The notes: a model not told the origin generated them from the letters alone. A stretch of 45,114 bases of DNA from Didymodactylos carnosus (GCA_905250885.1 CAJNOQ010000615.1:1-45114); one strand, 5' to 3'. Positions 1-12,700 are shown, numbered from the stretch's first letter. Translations and numbers: made by a program.

Positions 1-348
1 AAACCAGTTTTTTAGAAACTTTAAAAAAATAACCAAAATCTTTTCTTAATGCTGCATGATTGTAGCCCGCACATTTCTGATTAAAATGAGGCGTCTCCCA
101 GCTCTACACGACCTTTCTTTGCAAAGTTATAGAATTTACAAGTAAAGCCCTACATTAATTTCTTCTTATTTCTGTAGCTTTGAGCTGACGATGAACATTT
201 ATGGCTTCTTGTAAATTCTATAACTTTGCAAAGAAAGGTCGTGTAGAGCTGGGAGACGCCTCATTTTAATCAGAAATGTGCGGGCTACAATCATGCAGCA
301 TTAAGAAATGATTTTGGTTATTTTTTAAAGTTTCTAAAAAACTGGTTT
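1..348. repeat. Large inverted repeat (fold-back element), possibly cut by the window edge
   Basis: Bases 1-142 are the reverse complement of 208-348, apart from one extra A in a poly-A run and one substitution near the outer end. The arms enclose a 65-nt spacer (143-207). The left arm starts at base 1, so the element may extend beyond the window. No open reading frame spans it. The shape fits a MITE-like or fold-back non-autonomous DNA element, but no target-site duplication can be checked because the left flank is missing. Confidence 0.85.
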
Positions 349-1725
349 TCAAGAAAATCGATCTTTGAAGACCTAGCAGCAGCAGTCATGGTGATATTCG
401 GAATCAGCATGGTTGATTACCTATAGTCAATTAGGTTTTGACTGCAAAACGATTTATAAGTTGGTGGACCTCCCTCGTGAGATGAGAAAATATTAACTAT
501 TTATAAGGAACTTGATGAAATTGATGGATTTAAAATATCACATCTAAATGAACAGAAGGAATGGGAAGATATTATGTTAAGTAAAAAAAATAGCAGATGC
601 TTCTTTCTTTTTAATCATTTAATCATTGACAATTGGTTGACTTGACATTTTTAGGATCATTTTGACCTTGGTAGCTGATGATAAATGCATGGAATGTAGA
701 TTTTTTTTGCGAGAAATCTTTTTACGTTTGATCAGTGATAGAATCATTCTGGTTGTCTTTCATTTTATACGTTTTATACGCCATTTTTAATCATAATAAA
801 TAAATTTTTTTATAAGAATTTTGATTATCTTAAACCAATGAATAATTTGTGTTTACGTATCATTTCTGTTTTATTAAAACATCGTATTAATCTATTCATG
901 ACAAACTATCTGTCGCAATATTTCTTAGTTATACGTTAAGATTGAAACTGATCGTAGCCATAGTGATTAGTAAAGTGCAAATTATAAAAATCAGTGGTAA
1001 ATATATCAATCATTCAAAAACAGAAATCGATTGCAATTTTAATTTACAGCTCATTAATATCATGTTGTTATCCAATTTTTATTAAGATTTACATACACTA
1101 AATAATTATCTATATTGTACTGTTTCGTTTTGTTTAAGCGTTGCCTGAATGAAAACAAAGAAGAATTTGTCTGATACCTGGATATATATACGATGATGAA
1201 ATTGAGACGACCAACTTTTTTCATCTAATGGAAGAACAAAACAATTGTCTCATCGTTTTGTAGGATGGAAGAAAAAGTTTATAGGAATATAAAATATCTA
1301 TTGGCATTAAGATGAGCGTCAAGTAATGATGAGAAAGACACAGAGAGAGAAAGAGTTGGTATGAGTGTTAGTATGAGAAATATACGAGAAACCGCATCAT
1401 GCAAACATATATGGACAGTTCTGCATACATGAGGGAAAAAAACATTTTTCTTCTTTTACGAAAAAATAAATGGTACTGAGCATGTTGGCATATACGAATG
1501 ATGATAACAGAGGAAGAAGATGAAACAACGGGCAGATGGAGAGAGAAAATGCGATCAAACAACAGACGAAAAGAACATTTAATCCATAAATTTAGTAGGA
1601 AGTATCATGCGAGTTAATGAAACCTTGAAGAAAATATTTTTGGGCGATATAGAATATACCCTTCAGAACGCCAAACATTGTGTAATTTATACGAAAGCTT
1701 AATTTTTTGGGAAAAGAGCGTTAAT
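349..1725. other. Intergenic, no gene recognised
   Basis: AT-rich sequence with stops in all frames. The only open stretch (about 64 codons on the minus strand near 1368-1562) has no recognisable motif and looks like chance. The SMYD-like gene starts directly downstream, so its promoter probably lies in the last few hundred bases. I see no clear TATA box or other element that I would name. Confidence 0.6.
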
Positions 1726-3747
1726 ATGATGGAAAATGAGCATGATATAAATGGTACTGCCTCCAGTGATCAGAAGGACGGCGAAGACCATGACTGTACC
1801 ACCACCTCCACCACCACCTCCATCATCAATACATCAATACATTTACTTAAAGAAGAAGCAGATTTAATTAATCGTATACGAGATATTCTTCATTTGGATG
1901 AGGAAATTCAACAATCATCCGTCACCGATCGTTTATCGCCCCAAAAGCACCATAATGATCGAAGATTTAGTATTAACAACATAACTTTATCAGCAGCCAC
2001 ATTAGAATTTAAAATTGAACGAGTAAAACAAAAATTCGCTGCGGGAAGTATGGAAGAAGCATTTTATGAATGTTGGAAAATACCATCCGAACAAAGAACA
2101 TTGGAAATTTGGAAATTAGGCGGTAATAATATATTTTTAAAATAAGTGGAGCAATGGTTTCTGAAAGTCAATATTTCTATTCTAGCTGAATCTAGTAAAA
2201 AACTTAGTTGTTTTGCAGTTGCTGAAAGATGGTTTTCCGAAGCGATTAATGCTTGTCGTTCTCATAATACTGATTTGAATATCAAACTTGAACAAGCACG
2301 TATCGCACGATTTTATTCTACCTATTTATTACGTTATCCAATGATTGATATAAGAGTTGATAGCCGGGGCAAGGGTAAATGACATACTTTCACTTGAAAT
2401 GATTAATACTTTAGAAGAATGATTTTTTAGGGATTTATGCTAAACGAGTTATTTCAACTGGTGAAGATATATTCACCGATATTCCAATTGTTCATTCACA
2501 AACCGTGGATACATTAACAATATCACCAGGTAATTTACCTCTCACTTTAAAACTCGATCCGCTATAAAATTATCCCTTTTGTTGTTCATTTAGCTTGTGC
2601 AACATGTACAACATCGTTATTGACACCATCGCTCTATTTTGAAACATCTTGGTTACAAATGTCCGATAAACTACGTAAACAAATTGAAGATAATTGGCCG
2701 AAAATGACTATTGTTCCTTGTACAGGATGCCATTATGAAATTTATTGTTCAGAAGAATGTCGTTTAAAAGCTTGGGTGTCATATCATCGTATTTTATGTC
2801 CGTCAAACAATTCAGCAACCGTAGAATTATATCAGTTTTGTGCTAATAGACAGATAATTGTTCGTGAAACATGGAATAGTATATTTTCCCCAATGATTAT
2901 CGCCAAACTATGGGCAATGATTATAATTGATACGGTTGATCATCTCGTCAATGACAACACATCCTCCTCATCGATTATAAATAGCATCGAAACGTCAACA
3001 GCTATTGAACGAGCAAAAGAAAAGTTTTCTGACTTTATTTCTACAGGTGACGAGACTTATGTTTACACCATCCCTCGTATGTTACGAATAATGCAAAATA
3101 TATTCGATCATTCATCGTTACCATTTCGTTATGAAGTTGATGAAAAAGAATTTACCTATCGTTTTTATCAAATTGCATGCAATGCTCAAAGTTTTTCATC
3201 ACCTACATATGCTGCAATGATTTATTCTCATTTTTTATTTAATATACGTAATGATCGTAATCTATGTCAAATTCTACAAAAATATTCACACGGTGAACCG
3301 AGAGATCAAGTATTTGGTGGTCTATTTTTATTGCAATCATGTTTGAATCATTCATGTGATAATAGTGTCGAAATAATGGATTGTCAAGTAACGCCTGAAC
3401 AAGCAGGTATCAAAGTAAGATGTAAACATCAATTAAAACCGGGTGATGAATTAACGATTAATTATGTTGATTTGGGATTGGGTAGACGTGCAAGACGAGC
3501 AATGCTAAAACGTGCCTATAATTTTTGGTGTGAATGTATTCGATGTCGATTTGAAGGTGACGATTGCAATTCGTGTACAGAATGTCGAAAATATTCAGAA
3601 AATAATAGAAAATCATTTCCAGCATGTAGTCGATGTCGAGCAGCATGGTATTGTTCAGCCGATTGTCAAAAACGAGCATGGAAACGTGGACATAAAATTA
3701 TTTGTAGAGATTGGACAAAAGAACGTAGTTCATCGTCAGCAAATTAG
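1726..3747 (+). CDS. SMYD5-like: SMYD5-like SET and MYND domain protein-lysine methyltransferase
   Basis: Exons: 1726-2122, one ending at 2374, 2431-2529 and 2594-3747. The third exon begins the second half of a SRGKGIYAKRVISTGE stretch, the usual SET N-terminal motif (compare AKGKGLFATQLIRKGE in SMYD5). The last exon holds a MYND zinc finger (about 2719-2799), then the SET core GGLFLLQSCLNHSC with the NHSC signature at 3346-3357, GDELTINYVDL, and a post-SET CECIRC cysteine group. SMYD5 is the closest family by GLF-LQSC-NHSC spacing. SET proteins of this family transfer methyl groups from S-adenosylmethionine to lysines. Two features are unusual: a second complete MYND finger at the C-terminus (about 3574-3706) and an N-terminal helical, TPR-like extension rich in Asp, Ser and Thr. 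Start: first of two adjacent ATGs (1726, 1729). The boundary after 2122 is ambiguous: an in-frame TAA (2143-2145) is removed by a 96-nt intron (2123-2218) or a 24-nt one (2123-2146), giving 601 or 625 residues. Confidence 0.85.
3574..3710 (+). other. Second, C-terminal MYND-type zinc finger of the SMYD-like protein
   Basis: After the SET and post-SET cysteines the frame continues with CTECRK, then FPACSRCRAAWYCSADC, then QKRAWKRGHKIIC. This gives the paired C-x2-C, C-x3-C and H-x3-C spacing of a MYND finger. The first MYND is in its normal place, inserted in the SET domain. Human SMYD5 ends instead in an acidic tail, so a second finger suggests an extra protein-interaction site. The zinc-binding role is family knowledge; its function here is inferred. 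Confidence 0.75.
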
Positions 3748-5781
3748 ATTGTTGTTGTTTTCAAATAAATAAATAACGAGGCTCTAAAGAAAAATAATAT
3801 CAGTTTAAAAACTTTTCATTACAGATTTTTCAATCTTCATAAAAACAATTCAACGGTTCATTTTGCCGTCAAAATGATTCTGAATCACCATTTTCTGAAT
3901 TATCTTCAATATTGTCATTTATAATCCCGTAAAATGTTAACGTTGACTATTTTGACAATCAGGATTGATTAAACGTACATTTTAACTTCTTTCTAGAAGG
4001 GAGTGAAACAGTTACTCGTCACAATTATCATAATAATTTGTGAGTGTTTAATTTGTTATCTAGTCTTTGGGATGAAATATTTAAAAATGAACTAGATAAA
4101 AACTTGTACTGATAACTGGACATCTTCACTCTGTCAAGAGTATAAACTGACTAAGCCAAGAATAATCATATGTATTTTTTCGTATTTTTCATTTTCCATC
4201 ATACTAAAGCATTACATATTCTTCATTTAACTTCTGGCATACAAAATATCCATTATGTAAAGAAAAGCTTTTTACACACTCTTAGAGGCGAATATTTTTT
4301 AAATCACTCATAATAAATACTAATAATAATAATTAAACAAAATATATATTTAAACGGAACAGCTCGTTGAACTGAAGAAAATATGATAGTTTAAAAGTTT
4401 GCCAAGACATAGAGATTCTTGTCTGGCATAGAAAATAATCTATAATCAAGTAAGTCTCAATGAATAATCGAATTGACATTTAGGAAACTTCTCTCATCAG
4501 CTGCGAAATCAGTCAAATGCCAAAGAAACGGTATCAGACTACAATGCGTAGTCATAACTGTGAAAATATCGTTGTTTGCAGGTTTTCATTCTTTTAGAAT
4601 TCAAATATAATTCGAAAACAAATGAATGATCGTGTTTGTATACTTGTTTAGCTATTTGCTGGAAATATTGATTCAACGAAAAATGGTTCACGAAGCGGGA
4701 CTTAGTCAACAGGAATTTTCTAACTTTGGTAGTCCATCAGGCAATGGCAGTAATTTAAGATTGTTACATAATGTATCTTCTCTATTCTCAACAAGTCCCG
4801 TTTATTATCTCTATCCATATTCAATTACTTCAACAATCAGATATTTAGAGATTTGTTTGTTGTACGCTAAATTCGTATTTACTGAGTTTCTATTTATTAA
4901 GTATACATTAGAACTGGTATGTTCGTGTGTGCCTGTGTGTACGAACAAAAGGCTCGTATACATGCACATTTTATTTGCAACAAAAATAATTTCTTATCCA
5001 AAATCAATATGTACAAAATAGCAAGTCTGTCAAATACGAATACGTAAAATGAAACAACAAATTAAACAATATGCCGTAATTACAAAAAAAACAGTAGCGA
5101 TCTTAACATCGTGACAAAGCAAATATCGTCAGTAAAAAATTTATCACACAAAAAAAGAGTATTTAATGATGTGTATGTATAGCACGTGACAGTGTGTATA
5201 GATGAAAAAATATTTTTGCAAAATAGAAGATAGACTAGATTTAGCTGAAACGAAACAAGAAACACAAAAATCATTGAATATCTAATATTTATGAATATGA
5301 CAATTTACATAATGAACTGTTCTGTAAAAACTTTTTCGTACGAAGATCATCGACTAGGTCGTACGGCCGGTAATAATCATAGTAGTCGCTTTAGCTATTT
5401 ACAACTAAACACGTTGAAATATAAAATAGTTTTAAATAGAAATCTGCATCAGGTAAAACTACAAAAAAGTCATTATCTTTCTACAAGTGCAGAAGGAAAT
5501 TAATATTTGTATGTGTCAGAAGAAGAAACTCAAACAAGTATGGAAAACTCGTATGTTCTGCATAAAAAACATCCATACGACAATATTAGTGAGTCATTCT
5601 AATCGATGTCGACAGAATGTTTGTGCAGAGTAAAACGGAAGCACTCGTCAACTATGAATATTGAGCAAAACTGAATAGACATAACGAAACATAATACAAA
5701 AACTGTCTGCGTGGCAATATGTATTTCACAATGAATAATCAAAAATGCCTGAGAGAAGGACCTTTAAAATCTGCCAACTTC
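3748..5781. other. Intergenic between convergent genes, no gene recognised
   Basis: This gap separates the 3' ends of the SMYD-like gene (+) and BCAS3 (-). The longest open frame (4626-5021, +) includes a Gly/Ser/Asn-rich stretch near 4690-4800 that reads a little like coding low-complexity sequence. It matches no family I know, and its second half is ordinary AT-rich sequence. Bases 5535-5781, which include the BCAS3 3' flank, recur near 13846-14234. Confidence 0.5.
3764..3773 (+). promoter_or_regulatory. Overlapping polyadenylation signals of the SMYD-like gene
   Basis: Two overlapping AATAAA hexamers begin at 3764 and 3768, 17 and 21 nt after the TAG stop. They are canonical metazoan signals in the right place, though AATAAA is not rare in such AT-rich DNA. 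Confidence 0.5.
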
Positions 5782-8700
5782 TTAATCGAGTGCATCAGCA
5801 CCTGGAAATGAGGGAATCATGTCTACTGTTGAATTTTGACCACGAATTGTGCTACTACATATAGATGAACATAATGAATCATTGTCACCATTACTACCTG
5901 AAGGAAGAAAGCACATGTTAGACGAATTTCTATGAACATAAGACTAACGAACCATTTTTTAATGTCAAGTCGTTTGCTGCTTCAAATAGTTTTTCAACAA
6001 GCTCAACTTCATAATCAGATTTTGCACTATCGAACGAACTCCCATAGATACTTAATGATGGTGCATCCTTAACAAAAAAAACAACATCAAGATAGACGCA
6101 TTTACCAAAGAAAGAACAAAACGCCTACCTGAAAACTACCAGAGCCCACTTCAATATAAGCAGGGGATATGTCTTTTTGCAAACCTGGCATCAATACAGG
6201 CGTGGATTTCGACCATTGCATACTAAAAGTGACATAAATTATAGATACAAGTTTGTTTCTTTTGCTATTATATCAAAATTTACGGCAATGATTTTAGATC
6301 AGCTTCAACGAGGTTCATTGAGTCTTGTGGCAGATCAGCGGTGAAGACACTTGAATTTGGATGACAAACACTAACTGTTGCTTCAGAATAGGTTTTGAAT
6401 TGAAACTGTGGACCTTAAACGTGTAAAAGCCATGTGACTTTCCATTCTTCTTCTCTATCGTAAGTCTTACCCATCCATAAACGTCGAGCTGGACCAACAT
6501 GGGTATTCATTTCCACCTACACGAGAAAATTCAATTAGTACTATTACTTGCCATTTTCTCACGTTCATCTTACTTGTCGTAGCCAATCATCTTTGAGATT
6601 AACTTTTGTGGCTGATGATGTTCGAGTAAATGTATTGCCTTGAGACAGTGCTGCATAGCCAATTTCCATTCGCACTTCAGGCCACGTCAGACATCTAAAC
6701 AGGAGAAAAGAAGCTTATACAGCAAAGAAATAAATATTATGCGCTAAACTTACTTCTGTAACGACCATTGTGCTTTCGGAAATGCTTTTAAAGTTAAGGA
6801 TGTTTCAGAGGTAATGCGTGTATTTCTCGTTGTATCTAGAAAAAAAGCAAATAGTTAATAAACATATAAGTCAATTACCTTCTAAATGCTTACCGGGTCC
6901 TGGTTCTAGTACATATTCAATCAATCTTCCATGCCAACTAATAAGAAACAATGAACAACACGGTCTCTGTTCCTGATGTGTGCTGACGTCTTCCGGATTA
7001 ATAAATGCACGTGTAACACCAAATATGGCCGCTAGACATAAACAATCAACATTAAAAGGTGCAATTAAACTACCACTGAGACCGTCTGTTGGTTGCCGTA
7101 TTAATGTGACAGCAGGCAATAGTGATGGATCATTTGTACGATACTTTGAACTCTTATTATGATTGCTTGAGTTATTCGTGTTTGTATTCATTGAGGATGA
7201 ACTATTGCTATTAATGTCTGTTTTAATTAGTTCATTATTTGTTGCGTATGATCGACGTGTTTCGAATACATGTGAATGGTCATCTAAACCTGCCGTTCGA
7301 TGGTAACGACTGGCTTTGTTAACAACATAGGCTTTGGTGTGAGTGCGAATATTTACAGAGCCTAAAAATAAATAGCATGATTGATAGACGACAACTATCA
7401 CGTTTTTCCTTGAACATACCTCCATAAGGGTTTAGTGCAAACAAATGTGTTGTACCACGTTTTGTTGATATTGCTAACCATCTTGAATCGTATGTAAATG
7501 TCATATGAGCAATTTTACAATCAGTATCACCACGAAAAAGTGTATATAAATGTTTGACGTATGTCCGTGTACAACGATACGGTGATGTTTGTATTTCTAA
7601 TACATTGAAATAATGTCCACAATCATCACAAGTAACGAGTAAATGACCGCTTGGATTAAAATGTAAATAACTTATCGGTTCACTATGAGCTTGAAAATGA
7701 GCGATTATCCAGTTTTGTTTATCATCGTGAATTGATGACTATAACACAAAAAGTAAACGATAGTGTAAACGCATCACATCTAGTAAATAGCAGTAACAAA
7801 CCCCAAATAGTTTTAATGTATCAATAACGGTAACAACTCCCGCTTGCGAATCATCTTTTATCGACCCATGTCTATTTCTTGTTGCTGTTAAATTATTACT
7901 ATTTGTTGGTGTATGATGATGTTTCTGTTGCTTTGGTAAAGCAGATGTGGATGGTTTCGAATTGGATAAATTCGATTGTCCAGATATCGTTGGTGGTTGG
8001 GAAGACATCGAATTTAAAACACTTTCACCGATTTTAGCAACACTTTTCGACAACGATTTGGCGGCATTTAGTACAACGCCTGTATAAGATAAGCATGGTT
8101 CATTTGTATTAATACCACCTTGAGATTGATGTCCTAGATTGAGGCGATAGTCAACAAATGCTAACCACCTTGTCGATAAGGCAAATGGGTTGCTTAGTTT
8201 TAAATTAAGATAAAAATTATTTGTATAACATGTTGATATAACAAATTTTTCTTCAAATTTGACAATATCATAACCAATTATTAATGTTTGCGTCGAACAT
8301 ATGAGAGCATATTTGTTCGAATCAATTCCTGTGGATTCTGTTTGTAACAGAATGGTTTTAACATGCTGATGTTGCTGATCACATTTTAGCGAACGAATTT
8401 GAATCGATGGTGGCCCAGTTGATTTTGTGAATGCGATTAAGGGTCGTTGATTAACGTTTGGATCATCTACATACAAATGATTATATGGCGCGAATAGTAA
8501 ACAACTCGAAGATATATTATGCTCTTTTATTGAAAATAATTCTAAAGCAACACCATTTGTGTCAATTGCCCATAATTGGACACCGGTTTTAAAGCCAATG
8601 ATTAATACGAGAGTATCGAAACGTAAACTTGGATGCCATTCTTGAACATTTTGCATAAAACGTAGCCATTCAATTGGCTCTAATTGTTCAGTACTGGGTA

Positions 8701-9722
8701 GACGATTTGTTGTGTACGCCTAGAAGAAATGACTAAAACGAATAAACGAAAGTTTTCACCCTGTCTCTCCGCAAACAATATGCTGGAGAGCCAGGTTTTA
8801 TAGTTAAAATATACAAAAAAATAAAAGCTCCCACAAAACTGATAAAACATTTTTAAAAGAGACAACTTTTTCTGAAAGACACATTATCCTCCTATAATAC
8901 CATGGTACTTTATGTTCCTTATGGGCTGGCGTGTGTGTATCGCCTCTAGATCGACTTTGTAGGCGTTATATCTGGATTACTGGGTTTTCTAGCAAGAAGG
9001 ATATATAACTGACGTTACTTTCCTATATTTTCTGAAGGAAACATTTTTGCCCTACACTACCATGGATTTTGTTCGTTATATCAAGGCAAAGTGCCCGTCC
9101 AGCACGCTCATCCCTATTCCAGGTATTGTTGTGAAGTTAAATATGGATTACGTGGATTTTTCAGGTATATGTATGCTGTTCTAAATTTCGTCTAACGGCG
9201 GCGCTTATTACTGAATTGAGTTTGAAGTTCGTAATGTTATTTTTATTACAGTCTCTCAGTAAACTGTTCGCATAGTAACATTATTGAATAAAATAAATAT
9301 CAACTGTACATATGTAAACTCTAAGTGCGAGAGATGCGAGTATGTCAAGCAAACGTTGAAAACAAAAATAAAAGTGGAAATTATACTATGCCTCACAGTA
9401 TAATGCTACTTAAGCATTACAGCAAACAACACCGACTGGAGACAGAGGACAGGTCTCTGAAGATCTATTTTCTTTCAGAAGAGGCGCCTTCAGTCGTTAC
9501 ACTCATTCAAAAAAAAAAAATGAAATTTTAACTACTTGCCTGTGGCACCTTTTCTACCACATCTTGAAGGAAATCGACAACAGATTCGATTACACTTTTA
9601 TCACTAAAATAAAAACAGCTCATTAAAAAGAACATGACTGAGCAGCCTGGTGACCATAGAAAAACATACTACACAGCTTCAGGTCTAACTTTTCGTAATT
9701 CACTTCCAGTCACATTCGACAT
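5782..9722 (-). CDS. BCAS3: BCAS3 homologue (WD40 beta-propeller, cell migration / phagophore factor)
   Basis: Twelve exons on the minus strand: 9722-9673, 9603-9540, 8719-7802, 7738-7420, 7361-6894, 6835-6754, 6694-6574, 6516-6471, 6413-6284, 6222-6129, 6067-5953, 5897-5782. They total 2,523 nt (840 residues plus stop). Matches to vertebrate BCAS3 run in order: RPEAV-KSVIESVVDFLQDVV near the N-terminus; EPIEWLRF; LVLIIGFKTGVQLWAIDTNG and later propeller blades; DSRWLAISTKRGTTHLFALN then PYGG (about residues 425-450); SVNIRTHTKAY with RTAGL opening the conserved BCAS3 domain; LAAIFGVTRAF; WHGRLIEYVLEPGPG; HVGPARRLWMGPQFQFKTY. Linkers are rich in Asn, Ser and Thr. BCAS3 associates with microtubules and intermediate filaments in cell migration, and with PHAF1 binds phosphoinositides at forming autophagosomes (family knowledge). 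The C-terminus is shorter than in vertebrates. Intron 2 uses a GC donor. Start: the ATG giving MSNVTGSELRKVRPEAV. Confidence 0.93.
8720..9539 (-). other. BCAS3 intron 2: long GC-AG intron with a diverged tandem duplication
   Basis: The upstream exon ends in CCACAG at 9540 and the intron begins GCAAGT, the optimal context for a GC donor. The acceptor AG is at 8721-8720. Joining gives VPQ-AY, matching the VPQAY of vertebrate BCAS3, so the GC donor is supported by homology. At 820 nt it is over ten times longer than most introns here. Inside, two stretches about 170 nt apart are similar: 8872-8919 with 9040-9089 (both TCTGAA...ACCATGG) and 8974-9010 with 9145-9180. This suggests an old tandem duplication. 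The open frame at 9325-9531 has no recognisable content. Confidence 0.8.
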
Positions 9723-12700
9723 TTGAACATTTTTCTATAATAAAATAGAAGGGTGTTATTGCTTCACAATGATCCTAGTGTTTTCGGACTTTTTAAATAC
9801 CTTACCAATAGCTTTTATGAATGTCGGCGTTCATATGCGTCATTTCGCCTTATGAATTAAGTTACAATACTTTAATCACTAGTATTTATTGTAATAAAAA
9901 GTGGCTCTATTTTTAGTTTTTTCTTGAAAGTTAATACGACATCTTAGATATAAGTTAGTCACATATATTCATCGTATCGCATGGCTCCTGTTTTTACCCA
10001 GAAACAAAGAAGCGTTTGAGTACAATCAGCTGATAAATAATAAGAAAGCGAAAAAGAGCGAACTAGTCAAAGAACCTGCATATTTGTCGCTGGACAGCAG
10101 TCACCAATAGGCGACAAACCCTCTTTCATAATCATTATCGAGCAATAATATTCCAAATCCACCCAAACGCTCTTCGTAACGTCACAACATGTTGATGATG
10201 CTTCATACACATCATGAACATCACAGGCAGCACGCGGTATGTGCATGTCACGTTCTAGGTCAACCGCTTCGGCCTGTGTACGCGTGCTTCACGGATATCT
10301 GTCGTAATAATTTGTACGTCATGCGTACCAATCGAAACGAACGTCACGTATACGGAGAGTGACGTGCGCATACACCGGCCTTAGCGGTTGACCTGGGAGA
10401 CCAGGTATAGATGGCGTGAGATGATGTCTGCTAGGTGTGGCGTTGATACACATGATTGTGTTTGTGTCAATCCATTGCTAGCTTTGTCTGATGCATTATG
10501 GTAACGCTCCATCTTGGGGTTGGAGGTTAAAGACAGAACAAAGTTGGTGACTTACGAATCTGTTTTATTTCTCTGTTAGAACTACTTGCGCCGTTACTCA
10601 TACTTATTTTGATGTCCGACTTCATAATGTTGAGTTTAGTGAAGAAAGTTGTTATATCATTCACAGGTGTTTTCTACTTTCTATCTGACTAGAGGACTTC
10701 TAATCTTCAAGTTTTTCCTAGAAAGTATATCATTTATGGGAGCGGAGAATAGCAGAGAACTCCTTTACATTCTGTAAAAGTTTTCCTGGGCTGAGATCTA
10801 GTTGTAAAGAATGGAATCAACAATATTTTGACATATTTATTTACTGGTAGAGGCGAAAAAACTAGGGCGTATTGTGCCTTTTGGTATCAGTAGCATTCTT
10901 ATAAATTTCCTTGACAGTTTTGGATTCTTAGCTTGATCTACATATATCTAAACCTTTCCGGTCAGAAACAGCGGAAGGGAAAAAGATTGAATTTAATTGA
11001 AATTGGGCTCAGTCTGTTAATCTCTGCAGGTTTTTACAAGCGTGGAAATGCGACTTCTTCCTAATTTTAGAGTTATTATTTGTGCTCGGTTTTGTGTGCT
11101 ATCAACTTTAGTCAAACGACTAAGATGTGCGCGAGTAATAGTCTGTTTAGTTGCATCAGAGCATGCATGAACAATCCCAATCGCTCGCTGTCTAAAATAG
11201 CATTATATATAAACAAGAAAAATCACTCAAGAGAGATTTATCCACTAAAAAGTCCAACATACGGTAGTTTATAAATATTTATAACTCTTGACTTTTTTCG
11301 GTCAACTTTTCAGCGGTAAAACCATTTATAAACCCATTTATACACTAAACATTTATAAATAAACGTTTATAAGTCGATTTAGAACTATTTATAACCATTT
11401 CGGACATTGTTCAAACCATTTCGGACTCTTCAGTGGGTTTATCCAATGTTCCTCAGATAAACTATTATTATTTGCTTATGTAGTAACAGAAGGCATACTT
11501 GACAGCAATATTGAGCAAATATCTACTTAAAGTATATATTTCTGAAAGCTTTGAGGGACGCAGAAAATAACGACTAAATAATGACTGAATGCAGCTTGAA
11601 TAAATTTGCAAGATGTTTCCAGAGCGTATCGTCATACTGGAATACGCTGCAGAAGAAATTTACCTAATTCATAGCAGAGGCTATCACTAAACATATGGTT
11701 AATCTCTACACGGTTCATTCAAATCAAAATATCTTTTAGTTTGATATTATACTTTTCTTTCTATATCGCTCCATTATCAAGAGAAAATCCGGTTGCACTT
11801 AGCAACACAAGTCCAATCAAATTGCTATTTGAAGGAGAGCGTGTTTTCTGAAAAACCTATTGTGAACACAAACAGAAAATAAATAACAGCCAACTTCGAA
11901 AAAAAACCGATTTCATCTTAATTATGGGCAATCTGACATAAATGTTTCTGTACCTCTTTCTGGAAAATTCTTGATTCAGCCGTTTTCAGATGAGAACATG
12001 AAAGAATTTGTATGTGCAGTTAATTTCAGACGCTTTTCGACTGCATACTGTCAGTTCGATCTTTCACCAGGTTATTACACTCTTTTATGTATATCGGACG
12101 TCGGCTGGCAAGTCTATTAACTTCGCTCTTCTTTTGATCACAACGTTTTCCAATTTGCGTCTCACATTTTTAGCTTTATCGAGCTTTTTTCAAGCTTTAA
12201 ATCGAAAATATTCACTATACATTTTTCACGGTGATGTTGGTATGCAATACCGCAATGTTTTATAAAATTGATTTGATAATACTGAATTATCACTCATCAA
12301 CGGATGTTCGATATTTTTTCTAGAATTAGTAAAGTTTTTCAGACTCATACAATAATTTGCTATGGTAATACTACATTATCTCTCTTACAAAGCACAAAAT
12401 TACTCACGACAGCATGTTCATGGACTGTATTTTCACTGCGATACATTTTCAAGCTTCTCCTAAATCTCATTTATGTATGAATAATGAAACATATATAGCA
12501 CTAAATTTGAGACGTTTAAAATTTGCTTATGTTTGCTCCAAATATTATTTCAAAGATATGTATGAAAAGTCATCATGGCGTTCGAATATTCTCACTGAAA
12601 ATAGAATGTTAAAATAAAGCAATAGAGAAACAAATACCAGCATTGTTTGTATTTTTTGCTGATATTGATACTAAATCATATGGTATAATGAATCATATTA

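Noticed and set aside
3512..3772. Plus-strand 86-codon frame over the SMYD 3' end
   Set aside because: It is an out-of-frame shadow of the zinc-finger exon, with no independent support.
4626..5021. 131-codon plus-strand frame with a GSPSGNGSN stretch
   Set aside because: Part of it looks mildly coding, but there is no recognisable domain or supporting splice structure. It is mentioned only in the intergenic entry.
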